Source of the DNA: Nitrososphaerales archaeon TH5896
GTDB taxonomy: Archaea; Thermoproteota; Nitrososphaeria; Nitrososphaerales; Nitrososphaeraceae
Direction of reading: 5' to 3'
Assembly: GCA_014523625.1 (NCBI GenBank)
Contig: JAATVP010000241.1
Span: 1 to 7,225, forward strand
Length of the DNA stretch: 7,225 nucleotides
The notes beneath the pieces were generated by a model. It worked only from the letters and a program-made list of their open reading frames with translations. It had not been told where the DNA came from and searched no databases. Below, piece after piece: positions 1 to 6,543 of the stretch. A program made the translations under genes and the position numbers. Every line of letters starts with the position of its first letter. Position 1 is the first letter of the stretch.

Positions 1-426
1 AAGATTTACCTCCAGATCAAAGATGACTCTTGGCTGTTTGTGAATCTTGTTAGATTAGCCAAGGATCCAAGCTTTGATTTAGGTAGCACAACAGGAGTAT
101 TGGATCTCGAACTAATCATTACAAAGCTATGGTTGGCGTATACGTAAGCTAAAGCTATAACTTTGATTGGAAAATAGATTTGGCTTAATTTTTCGTAATA
201 GTATGACATACCATGCATGGATTGAACTGTTATAGATATTGTTAAGGAGAATCGTCGTCATTGCAACTACAATCCTTATTAGCACCCTTACAATTCAGTG
301 ACTCTTGTAATACAATTTACAGATAACTGCGCCACAGCCTGTATAGGTATTACTCCCCACGATACTACCCCAATGTTTGCGATTACCCATGCAATCTATA
401 ATGACTTAAGGATCCTATAAAAATAA

Positions 427-447
427 ATGTCCAATTATAATGGACAT
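427..447. repeat. 21-bp inverted repeat (ATGTCCA / TGGACAT)
   Basis: The 7-base arms ATGTCCA (427-433) and TGGACAT (441-447) are exact reverse complements around the AT-only centre ATTATAA. A weaker second pair, CCACT (452-456) and AGTGG (476-480), follows at once. It could be a dimeric regulator site or a hairpin. It is about 300 bases upstream of the protease start, too far for an ordinary operator of that gene, so no target is assigned. Confidence 0.4.
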
Positions 448-715
448 AAATCCACTTTTAGACTAACTAGAGTTTAGTGGTTTCAACTTAACCAGCAATG
501 AAAATCCCAACTTTGACGGTACTCTCCAGGTTTTGACAAGAATAGATAAAGGAATTTCAGTTCTAGCATCATTCAGCCAATTAAATCATAGTAAATCAAG
601 TAATTTCTCAAGTCCTCTTATATATAATAATATTTTTCTTTCATCTCTACTGACGTGAAACCGCTTGCCAGAGTACAAACTATTTTTTTAGGCTATAAGA
701 ATTTTCAATCATTGA

Positions 716-723
716 TATTATAA
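716..723 (+). promoter_or_regulatory. candidate TATA box of the serine protease gene
   Basis: TATTATAA lies 32-39 bases before the ATG at 755. With the usual archaeal spacing of about 25 bases from TATA box to transcription start, the transcript would begin near 745, downstream of the TTG at 734. That favours the ATG as start. Other T/A-rich stretches nearby (681-700) could also serve, so support is moderate. Confidence 0.35.
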
Positions 724-754
724 GATTATTAGATTGTCTAACAATATTATCCTG

Positions 755-1624
755 ATGTTCAAAGCTGGTTTGTTGAAACGAGTCAAAGCTTCAACAGTTG
801 CAATAGGACTCCTCAACAAGGATACAAAAGATGTCATAGCCACATTTGGCACAGGTTTTTTCATAGGAGATAAATATATTGTCAGTTCTGCACACGTTTT
901 TAGTCAATGCCTAAATTATAACTCTCTGTATAAAGAAAAGAAAAACAGTTTCGAAGGAATCTATTCAGCACTTCGCGTTATCAGAAGAGGACAAAAATTA
1001 GATCTCGATATCTATCGCATAAATGAGTCGATTAGATTACCTCCTGTCAAGGAGGCTGCGGGGTTTAATGGCTCAATAGATCTAGATATAGGGCTAGGAA
1101 AACTGGATCGTACTTCGGATAGTTTCTTGCCCATTAAGGAACCCGGTCGGTTAGAACTTTATCAGGATATTGCAATGTGTGGTTATCCTAGTGGAAGATT
1201 GTCGTTGATTCTGTATAGAAATGAAGATGGAGTTGGAATGCATTTGAACCCCATTATTCAATTCGGACATATTGCTGGGCTAATGCCCTATGATGAGAGT
1301 TCTACTCCATGGGGAATTCAAACCGATATAGTTGCCATTGGGGGATCTAGCGGGTCGCCCATTATAGATCCGAGCGATGGAGAAGTAATAGGTATGGCGC
1401 AACAGGTTATTTCGACAATGACTACCGTCTACAAGGAGGGAATGCCAACAAACTTGTACAAGTTGACCAAAGGGCCCTTGTATGGCGTGGCACCACTGGG
1501 ATTAGCGTATGGAGTTTCCAATATAATATTGTCTTTGCTTCCGAATATTTCCAAAAACTATTTTGAAAGAGGTCATCCTCCCGACTTATTATTTGAAGAA
1601 ACTCAAATTGTCATAATCTTCTGA
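755..1624 (+). CDS. trypsin-like serine protease (HtrA/V8-type fold, no PDZ domain)
   Basis: Predicted chymotrypsin-fold serine endopeptidase of the Trypsin_2 type. Counting from the ATG at 755 (289 residues), the triad is visible in order: His47 in SSAHVF after the strand GTGFFIGDKYIV; Asp111 in DLDIGLGKL, matching the family's D-I-A-L-[IV]-[KR]-[LVI] block; and Ser199 in GGSSGSPI, which has the GxSGSP form of V8/HtrA-like enzymes rather than the GDSGGP of digestive trypsins. DPSDGEVIGM is the usual post-serine strand. The C-terminal 60 or so residues show no PDZ domain. There is no signal peptide or membrane helix, so it is probably cytoplasmic, unlike most HtrA/DegP enzymes. A TTG at 734 would add seven residues (296 aa), but the TATA position favours ATG. 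The substrate is unknown. It converges on the small Cys-rich gene, with 38 bases between the two stops. Confidence 0.85.
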   Translation: MFKAGLLKRVKASTVAIGLLNKDTKDVIATFGTGFFIGDKYIVSSAHVFSQCLNYNSLYKEKKNSFEGIYSALRVIRRGQKLDLDIYRINESIRLPPVKEAAGFNGSIDLDIGLGKLDRTSDSFLPIKEPGRLELYQDIAMCGYPSGRLSLILYRNEDGVGMHLNPIIQFGHIAGLMPYDESSTPWGIQTDIVAIGGSSGSPIIDPSDGEVIGMAQQVISTMTTVYKEGMPTNLYKLTKGPLYGVAPLGLAYGVSNIILSLLPNISKNYFERGHPPDLLFEETQIVIIF

Positions 1625-1646
1625 TTATCACTGAAATACCATAATA

Positions 1647-1660
1647 CTTTCTTTCTTTAT
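1647..1660 (+). terminator. T-rich tract after the protease gene
   Basis: The pyrimidine run CTTTCTTTCTTTAT begins 22 bases after the protease stop. Archaeal RNA polymerase often terminates at such T-rich tracts without a hairpin. It sits between two convergent genes, where a terminator is expected. Support is by composition and position only. Confidence 0.35.
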
Positions 1661-1662
1661 AC

Positions 1663-1782
1663 TTATTCCTTGAACCAATCTAAATAACAAATTGAAGTAC
1701 CACAGCAAAAGCAATCACTCTCGTTACAGTCAAATTTTGTTTTACAATCGCAATGATTGCATTCACAAATATGATCAACCAT
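1663..1782 (-). CDS. 39-residue cysteine-rich protein, metallothionein-like
   Basis: The reverse frame from ATG (1782-1780) to TAA (1665-1663) encodes 39 residues with nine cysteines (6, 8, 11, 13, 19, 24, 26, 27, 32), 23% of the protein. They are spaced as CxC (ICEC), CxxC (CNHC), CxC (CDC), then FDC, SDC, CxCC (CFCC) and a last C in SIC; there are two histidines (4 and 10). Such CxC/CxxC/CC clusters, acidic neighbours and tiny size are typical of metallothioneins and other thiolate metal-binding peptides, which hold Zn, Cu or Cd in the cytoplasm. The tail YLDWFKE is not metallothionein-like and may be a small fold or interaction end. A TATA-like box sits 26-33 bases upstream, so the mRNA is probably leaderless. 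I know no named family for it. Alternatives are a small zinc-finger or a redox protein. That it is a gene seems likely; the metal role is inferred. Confidence 0.6.
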   Translation of the reverse strand: MVDHICECNHCDCKTKFDCNESDCFCCGTSICYLDWFKE

Positions 1783-1807
1783 AATTAAATATATAGCTAG
1801 TCCTTTT

Positions 1808-1815
1808 TTTATATA
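1808..1815 (-). promoter_or_regulatory. TATA box of the Cys-rich gene
   Basis: On the reverse strand this reads TATATAAA, followed by an A-run. Its centre is about 30 bases upstream of the ATG at 1782, so transcription would start within a few bases of the start codon, the leaderless pattern common in this phylum. The AT-only core also resembles a TATA box on the forward strand, so rightward transcription is possible, but no convincing gene follows there. Confidence 0.55.
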
Positions 1816-2204
1816 TTATGACAGGCGCCAATCTATGATCCATCAGCTAGAATTTTACATCATACTAAACCTTGAGTTTCAGAACAAAATCCATTTAAAT
1901 TTTTGTGTTTTTGGAGATAAATTGCTCAAGCCAAATAGGATAAATGAATCATGCATTTTGTTGAAGATCCATCCATAAATTTCTGGGTTAGATGATTCTC
2001 TATTTACAGTTCCCGGAATTTGTAAGTAACCTAATGAGGATATTCCGCTACATAACATACAGCTACAGCTGTAGTCTCTGTCGTGGTCTAATCTTTTTTA
2101 AATGTAATTTGGTGTTGGCTTCGGATCGAAATCGAACTACAACTACCACCAGAGTACCGTCAAACTCACGAAGTGATTTAAATCATGAAATTCAGCCTAT
2201 CGAT
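1816..2204. other. spacer between Cys-rich gene and PII gene; no gene recognised
   Basis: Nothing recognised. A 47-codon forward frame at 1835-1978 and an 82-codon forward frame at 1992-2240 have no family resemblance; the second runs into the 3' end of the PII gene on the other strand and is probably chance. A perfect 12-base palindrome CTACAGCTGTAG lies at 2063-2074 and GATTTAAATC at 2176-2185. No clear T-tract terminator for the PII gene could be placed. Confidence 0.4.
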
Positions 2205-2543
2205 CTAGATTGCAGATTCACCACGCATGTTGGTGGATAAATCTACTACAACGGGTACATCTGTTATGAATAATTTTCCGCCTAATGTATCACCAAGTCT
2301 TTCAACTAGTCTGTTGATCAAATTTTCAACTTGATCGTCTTTAATTATAACTTCAACCTTGGTCCTTGGAATAAATTCAGGGGTATATTGGGTGGTACCT
2401 CTTCCAACAGCAACTGCTTCTGCCTTGGTGATTCCTCTTCCCGAAACTCTATAATGAGTCATTCCACCTGTATTAGCACTTTTTAGTATTTCACTAACAT
2501 CATTTAATCTTCTATGCGGGATTATTATTTCCATTTTTTTCAT
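2205..2543 (-). CDS. PII family signalling protein (GlnB/GlnK-like), divergent ligand pocket
   Basis: Trimeric cytoplasmic PII proteins bind ATP/ADP and 2-oxoglutarate and control ammonium transport and nitrogen enzymes through a mobile T-loop. This one has 112 residues, the same as E. coli GlnB, and aligns end to end: MKKMEIIIPHRRLNDV at the N-terminus, GGMTHYRVSGRG before the T-loop (about 38-57), FIPRTKVEVII after it, GGKLFITDVPV at the B-loop, and SAI at the C-terminus. Several classical binding residues differ: Arg38 is Ile, Gln39 is Thr, the B-loop TGKIGDGK is replaced by a GDTLGGK-like stretch that lacks the TG and Asp, and Arg101/Arg103 are Asp and Ser. The T-loop appears two residues longer, and the uridylylated Tyr51 has no exact match (a Tyr lies at 53). 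It is therefore a PII paralogue that may bind other ligands. No amt gene adjoins it; glmS lies divergently beyond a 600-base spacer. ATG at 2543 is used; Met4 is an alternative start. Confidence 0.85.
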   Translation of the reverse strand: MKKMEIIIPHRRLNDVSEILKSANTGGMTHYRVSGRGITKAEAVAVGRGTTQYTPEFIPRTKVEVIIKDDQVENLINRLVERLGDTLGGKLFITDVPVVVDLSTNMRGESAI

Positions 2544-2561
2544 AGCAGGAATTAGTCCTCA

Positions 2562-2593
2562 ATTTTATAATTAATCATACATAGCTTAAAAAG
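2562..2593 (-). promoter_or_regulatory. promoter region of the PII gene with two TATA-like boxes
   Basis: Reading toward the gene, a CTTTTTAAGC box (2593-2584) would place transcription start near 2562, giving a short leader that contains GAGG (2560-2557) 13 bases before the ATG. A second box TTATAAAAT (2570-2562) would start the message at the ATG itself. Which is used cannot be decided from the sequence. The distal box lies in an inverted repeat, listed separately. Confidence 0.4.
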
Positions 2594-2596
2594 CTA
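2582..2596. repeat. 15-bp inverted repeat over the distal PII TATA box
   Basis: The six-base arms TAGCTT (2582-2587) and AAGCTA (2591-2596) are exact complements around AAA. The repeat coincides with a TATA-like box of the PII gene, where a bound dimer could block or assist TBP. Short AT-rich palindromes also arise by chance. Confidence 0.35.
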
Positions 2597-3149
2597 ATGA
2601 GTGCGATGTCTTGATCCATCGTGCTTTTACCGTCCCAAGAGGAACTAAAACTTTCGTCCAACTCTCATTTTCAACATTGTGGAGGTTCAGCAGAATTAGT
2701 AATGCCAATTTGGTATGATTCCTAAAGTGCCACAATAATTCACCCTTGTCTTGTCCAACTATTGGACTATCTGGTTTTAAGGTACTCTTTTTCAGAACCA
2801 TCAACGCTTTTGCCTCACTTCTGCTGGTATCGACCTTGAGCCGAAACAGCGATTATTGATTACTGTTATTTAACCAGTCATGTTGTCCATCACAGCACAT
2901 CACAATATCGTACCAATTGCTATAATATTATAACTCGTCGAGAAAACGATATGGACAGAAATATATCTACCAGTCCAGATTATCTAATTCTATAATAATA
3001 TCCATCATCTTACTATATGATTTATTGACTAGTACGACGATTTACAAGAAATCCTAAATGCAAAAAGGGAGCAATAAATGCAATTGTAGTGCAATGCAAG
3101 ACTGCTTTTGACAAACAAGAGTTAATAAGGATCATGCCTATAGCCCTTT
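2597..3149. other. spacer between PII gene and glmS; no gene recognised
   Basis: About 550 bases without a recognised gene. A reverse frame (stop at 2586, longest version from about 2852, 72 codons from the TTG at 2804) has no family resemblance and ends inside the PII promoter; I could not decide whether it is a gene. A 17-codon forward frame at 3058-3111 contains three Cys and lies just ahead of glmS, but is too short to judge. No Shine-Dalgarno sequence or clear TATA box is positioned for the glmS start. Candidate AT-rich elements lie near 3010-3031, which would give a leader of about 100 bases. Confidence 0.35.
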
Positions 3150-4919
3150 ATGTGTTCCATTATAGGATATAAGGGTCAATTAATCGTAGCACCGTTATTA
3201 GTAGACAGTCTTAAACGAATGGAATACAGAGGTTATGATAGTGTAGGAATAGCCACAATAAATAATGGCAAGATCCTGGTTAAGAAGGGAGTGGGGAAGG
3301 TACTAGATGTCAATAGGAGGCTTGACTTGAGTAACATGGGGGGTCACGCAGGTATTGGACACACTAGATGGGCTACTCATGGTAGCATTACAGAAAAAAA
3401 TGCTCATCCTCATTACTGCTGTACAGATAGTATGGCCATTGTGCACAATGGAATTATTGAAAATCACAGAGTGTTAATGAAAGAGCTAATTGACTTAGGT
3501 CATGTTTTTAAAAGTGATACCGATAGTGAGGTAATTGCACATCTCCTCGAAAGGTATTACGCCGAACAAAAAAATATAAAGAGTAGCATGATCAAGACGT
3601 GCAAAAGACTAAAAGGAGATTATGCGTTCGTGGCAGCATTAGAGGACGGCACGATATGCGGATCAAGATGCAACGAGCCGCTTATGATTGGATCAGTAGA
3701 TACAGGATTCTTCATCTCTAGTGACATTCTAGGGTTTATAAGATACACTGACAAAGCTATTTTTCTAGAGAATCGAGACATTGTGGTCATTGATTCGAAA
3801 ACTCTTCAAATATATGATCCAGATGGAAATCCAGTAAATAGATCACTTACACAAGTAGCATGGGAACTAGCCGCGATAGACAAAGGAAAATATTCACATT
3901 ACACGCTAAAAGAAATCCATGAACAACCTTTCATAGTTGAAAAAGTAGGAGTCCAAAATTTAGATAAGATAGAGGAATTCTGTAATATCCTGAGAAATTC
4001 CAAGACGGTATTTCTTACAGGCAGCGGAACAAGTTATCATTGTGCTTTAATTGCTAAACACATATTATCAAATTTTGCAAAAATTCATGCCGAAACTATG
4101 ATATCAAGTGAATTTCAATATACACTAAGTGGCATTGACAACACTTCTGTCCTACTGGCCTTTTCTCAGAGCGGTGAAACAGCAGACGTTTTGCAGGCTG
4201 TAAATGCTGCAAAGCGTATGGGAGCTAAAGTACTATCGATTGTGAATGTTCCGACTTCGTCCTTGGCCAGAATCAGTGATTCATTTTTGACTATCGAATG
4301 TGGGCCGGAAATAGGAGTAGCTGCAACCAAAAGTTTCACGGCTCAATTATCTTTAACTTATATGATAGTAGATGAATTATGCAATGGTTATTTAGGCTTT
4401 AAAATCAATAGACAAATTCTTGTTGATGCACTTCAGGAAGCATTAGCTGCTGAAAATGAAATACATGGTATTGCGGAGAAGCTTCGAGACGCACGAGATA
4501 TTTATGTGCTCGGTAGATCAATTCATTATCCGATTGCACTTGAGGGAGCACTGAAAATAAAGGAACTATCTTATATCCACGCAGAAGGAATCGCAGCGGG
4601 CGAATTGAAACACGGACCATTGGCGTTAATTGATGTAAATAGCTACGTCATAATTGTAAATCCTAACGACACTACTTCCGATAATAATATTGCTAGTGCT
4701 CATGAAATAAAAGCAAGAGGCGCTACGATAATTGGTATTTCTAATAAGCCAGATGAAGTATATGATATATTTATCAAGATCCCATTCATAAAGTGTAATA
4801 TTATTTATCCTATTATTGAAGTATTACCGCTTCAGATTTTAGCATATTACTTGTCACTTGTAAAGAATGTAGATCCAGACTATCCACGCAACCTTGCTAA
4901 ATCAGTTACTGTGAGATAG
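3150..4919 (+). CDS. glmS: glutamine--fructose-6-phosphate aminotransferase (isomerizing)
   Basis: Converts fructose-6-phosphate and glutamine to glucosamine-6-phosphate and glutamate, the first step toward UDP-N-acetylglucosamine for glycans and protein glycosylation; cytoplasmic. Full length, 589 residues (E. coli 609). The N-terminal class II glutaminase (1 to about 220) starts MCSIIGY, with Cys2 as nucleophile after Met removal, then YRGYDS, GHTRWATHG (70-78), HNGIIEN (99-105) and SDTDSE (122-127). The first SIS sugar-binding domain has TGSGTS (290-295) and SQSGET (339-344). The second has LGRS (454-457), EGALKIKE with Glu465, Lys469 and Glu472, and GELKHGPLA with His488, matching the E. 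coli isomerase residues 481, 485, 488 and 504. The C-terminal NLAKSVTV tail carries Lys584, equivalent to Lys603. All catalytic residues are present, so it should be active. The start is fixed by the required Cys2. No glmS ribozyme is expected in archaea and none was seen. Confidence 0.98.
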   Translation: MCSIIGYKGQLIVAPLLVDSLKRMEYRGYDSVGIATINNGKILVKKGVGKVLDVNRRLDLSNMGGHAGIGHTRWATHGSITEKNAHPHYCCTDSMAIVHNGIIENHRVLMKELIDLGHVFKSDTDSEVIAHLLERYYAEQKNIKSSMIKTCKRLKGDYAFVAALEDGTICGSRCNEPLMIGSVDTGFFISSDILGFIRYTDKAIFLENRDIVVIDSKTLQIYDPDGNPVNRSLTQVAWELAAIDKGKYSHYTLKEIHEQPFIVEKVGVQNLDKIEEFCNILRNSKTVFLTGSGTSYHCALIAKHILSNFAKIHAETMISSEFQYTLSGIDNTSVLLAFSQSGETADVLQAVNAAKRMGAKVLSIVNVPTSSLARISDSFLTIECGPEIGVAATKSFTAQLSLTYMIVDELCNGYLGFKINRQILVDALQEALAAENEIHGIAEKLRDARDIYVLGRSIHYPIALEGALKIKELSYIHAEGIAAGELKHGPLALIDVNSYVIIVNPNDTTSDNNIASAHEIKARGATIIGISNKPDEVYDIFIKIPFIKCNIIYPIIEVLPLQILAYYLSLVKNVDPDYPRNLAKSVTVR

Positions 4920-5058
4920 AATAGCATAAGTAGTATGTTCTGATGGCCGTTGTAAAGACTATCTAGGTGCATTAGAAAAAAAATAAACGCGCATAAGTCA
5001 AACTGATTACAGAATAGCATGACAACTAATTGAGTATGCTTAGAAAAGATTCCTTTCT

Positions 5059-5066
5059 TTTATATA
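5059..5066 (+). promoter_or_regulatory. TATA box of the 97-aa gene
   Basis: TTTATATA lies 27-34 bases before the ATG at 5093, which would put transcription start within a few bases of the start codon (leaderless or nearly so). The spacing is almost the same as for the Cys-rich gene. Confidence 0.6.
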
Positions 5067-5092
5067 CATGTATGATGAAGATTTGTTGAGAG

Positions 5093-5386
5093 ATGGCTAT
5101 ACTTAGAATATTCAAGCAAAAATCAGTAGACATGGATATTTCCAAACTGGTGGAGACAATTAGTGAATCAGGTCTGGAAGATGGATTACAAAAATTTTAT
5201 GATAAACCTCTAGAGAAGGAGACCAAAAGTATAGTGGCAGGGCCAAGTTTTCTGCAATTCCTAGGAAAAATATTTCGAATCCAGATATCTGGTGGAGACA
5301 TCATACAGTTTGAACAAAAGGGCCATAGTAAATACTATATGCTTTCTGCAACGGGAACATGGGACGAAATAATAAAACTAGGTTAA
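5093..5386 (+). CDS. 97-residue hypothetical protein
   Basis: Function not recognised. The start is ATG at 5093, supported by the TATA box; Met14 is a weaker alternative. The first half is helix-prone and charged (DISKLVETISESGLEDGLQK), followed by PSFLQFLGKIFRIQI, a short amphipathic stretch too polar for a membrane anchor. The second half looks beta-rich, with GGDIIQFEQKG and KYYMLSATGTWDEI. It has no cysteine, signal peptide or known motif. It stands alone: glmS ends 173 bases upstream and a hairpin plus T-run lies 40 bases downstream, so it is probably a single-gene transcript. The clean promoter, balanced composition and absence of a competing frame make it a likely real gene, possibly lineage-specific. 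Confidence 0.6.
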   Translation: MAILRIFKQKSVDMDISKLVETISESGLEDGLQKFYDKPLEKETKSIVAGPSFLQFLGKIFRIQISGGDIIQFEQKGHSKYYMLSATGTWDEIIKLG

Positions 5387-5425
5387 CAAAAAGATGAGAT
5401 TGAATGAATGTCTTTTGCAAATGTT

Positions 5426-5459
5426 CAATGACCTGTAATTCATTTATGTCATTGCTTTT
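5426..5459 (+). terminator. hairpin plus T-run after the 97-aa gene
   Basis: CAATGAC (5426-5432) and GTCATTG (5448-5454) are exact complements around a 15-base loop and are followed by CTTTT. Position, 40 bases past the stop, fits a terminator. The T-run is short, so support is modest. Confidence 0.35.
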
Positions 5460-5483
5460 CAACTTGCCCGACAGCACATTCTT

Positions 5484-5705
5484 CTATCTCAGAAATGTTG
5501 TAATTGAAAGTCCAATAAAATACAGACCATCTTTCAGCGATACATGAATGGAATGATGCAGCTTCTTTGTAGCCTCTTTAATATTAACCGAGGTAAATTG
5601 GTAGATATGACAGAGTTTGGAAAACCCTTGGTATCCAAGCAACCATTGAAACTTCTTGTCATTAGTACTAATCAGCAATCCAAAGGTTCGACGTCTAGAG
5701 GGCAA
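5484..5705 (-). CDS. doubtful 73-residue ORF
   Basis: A TTG-started reverse frame, convergent with the 97-aa gene. The product is basic at the start (PSRRRTF), then mixed, and ends SLKDGLYFIGLSITTFLR, with no motif or family I recognise. A competing 54-codon forward frame (5544-5708) overlaps it. No Shine-Dalgarno sequence is seen, and the nearest TATA-like stretch (TTATACTTAA) is too close to the TTG. It could be a fast-evolving small gene or chance. Confidence 0.2.
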   Translation of the reverse strand: MPSRRRTFGLLISTNDKKFQWLLGYQGFSKLCHIYQFTSVNIKEATKKLHHSIHVSLKDGLYFIGLSITTFLR

Positions 5706-5708
5706 TGA

Positions 5709-6543
5709 ATTAAGTATAATTTATGATGTACATAAAATAATCGAAGAATAATTGAATGAACAGAAAATAGATATAACAGCAAATGATTAAGTGTTAAGTG
5801 CGGGGTCATCGTCTGATGGACGCAGTTCGTTATTCGTATTAACAATACGTCGGTGTATCATGGCTGTTGCTTGGATCACAAATTATGAGAGATTTGTCAC
5901 GAAAATGTAGTGCGACGGCCGTGACATTCTATTGTTACTTTTCGAAAGGACACAGTGCCTCTTGATTAGGGAATGCATTAATTGTAGTGAACAAATTATA
6001 AAAATGCTTTACTCGAAAAGGCAGTGGAACCTGAGAACCTGTCGAAACTGATCGCAACTTGATGGAGTTTATTCGCGGCATTAATTGGTTTCGAGTTTGA
6101 TTCAAAGCACATCTAGGAAACAGAAAGTATGGTGGCAGAGACATTGGAAATGTGCAAATTATTGGAAGGCAAAAGAAGAAAATGCGTACGTAACCGACTT
6201 GCGAAAGGGATATTTTGATAACACCTTGCTAGGCACAAAGTCCTGCAAACCGCTGCATCGATCATTTGCATTCAACCAATGGGGACTTGCAGGTTTACTT
6301 ATTTAACTTTGTCAAGGTAAAGCCTCAATAATAATGCTCAATGCCAGAAATCTTACTGAAGAACTAACCAATGGTAAACTATCGCGAGTTTGCATGAGGG
6401 GTTCTGGAAGACCAACTAATAGAAGGTTTTCAAAACCTGTAAAATTACTATAACATGGATTCTTTAAGTAGAGAATAAGAAGCAGATCTAACTACGGTCC
6501 TTTGAAGTCCACTACAGAATAATATGCATTTTGTCCGGAATGG
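5709..6543. other. gene-poor region with decayed-looking frames and hairpins
   Basis: No intact gene recognised. About 5795-5930 is richer in G and C than its surroundings and holds three hairpins (separate entry). From about 6000 to 6453, all three forward frames carry short coding-like pieces broken by stops or shifts, such as KNALLEKAVEPENLSKLIAT then stop, EPVETDRNLMEFIRGINWF then stop, and MVAETLEMCKLLEGKRRK. The longest unbroken one (6085-6306, Trp-rich) does not read like a protein. A basic 39-codon frame at 6334-6453 (contains RGSGRPTNRRFSKPVK) is also doubtful. The pattern fits an old pseudogene, but no parent family could be named. Confidence 0.35.
5808..5926. ncRNA. possible structured RNA: three hairpins in a GC-richer island
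   Basis: Three exact complementary pairs occur within 120 bases: CGTC/GACG (5810-5813, 5819-5822), CGTATT/AATACG with a 3-base loop (5835-5849), and TGTCACG/CGTGACA (5895-5901, 5920-5926). In AT-rich archaeal genomes, GC-richer intergenic islands often mark RNA genes. No tRNA, SRP, RNase P or C/D box signature is visible, so the class and even the strand are unknown. Confidence 0.2.

Larger units (their letters stand above)
1..733. other. gene-poor left region with short unrecognised open frames
   Basis: No recognisable gene. The forward frame beginning at base 1 stays open to a TAA at 145-147 (48 codons; ends ...KLWLAYT) and could be the tail of a gene entering from the left. A 70-codon reverse frame at 6-218 lies over it, so at most one is real. 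Two further open stretches, about 310-420 and 467-653 (the latter contains NENPNFDGTLQVLTRID), have no plausible start and are separated by stops in different frames. They could be relics of a decayed gene or chance. Inverted repeats lie at 427-447 and 452-480. No tRNA, rRNA or mobile-element ends were seen. Confidence 0.4.

Noticed and set aside
6..218. 70-codon reverse frame at the left edge
   Set aside because: No family resemblance, and a forward frame over the same bases is open from base 1 to 147; neither could be preferred.
1835..1978. 47-codon forward frame just right of a TATA-like core
   Set aside because: The product reads like random AT-rich translation, and the same AT core is better explained as the promoter of the Cys-rich gene.
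1992..2240. 82-codon forward frame
   Set aside because: It overlaps the 3' end of the PII gene on the other strand, contains a low-complexity TTTTT stretch and shows no motif.
2586..2804. 72-codon reverse frame between PII gene and glmS
   Set aside because: No recognisable motif, starts at TTG without a Shine-Dalgarno sequence, and ends inside the PII promoter repeat; not counted as a gene, though not excluded.
3058..3111. 17-codon frame with three Cys ahead of glmS (possible leader peptide)
   Set aside because: Too short to judge; no Shine-Dalgarno sequence, and nothing links it to glmS control.
4405..4620. 71-codon reverse frame inside glmS
   Set aside because: Antisense shadow of a strongly conserved SIS domain.
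5935..6144. 69-codon reverse frame
   Set aside because: No motif, and it lies over equally plausible broken forward frames.
6085..6306. 73-codon forward frame rich in Trp
   Set aside because: Composition is unlike a protein; an overlapping frame (MVAETLEMCKLL...) reads better but is stopped.
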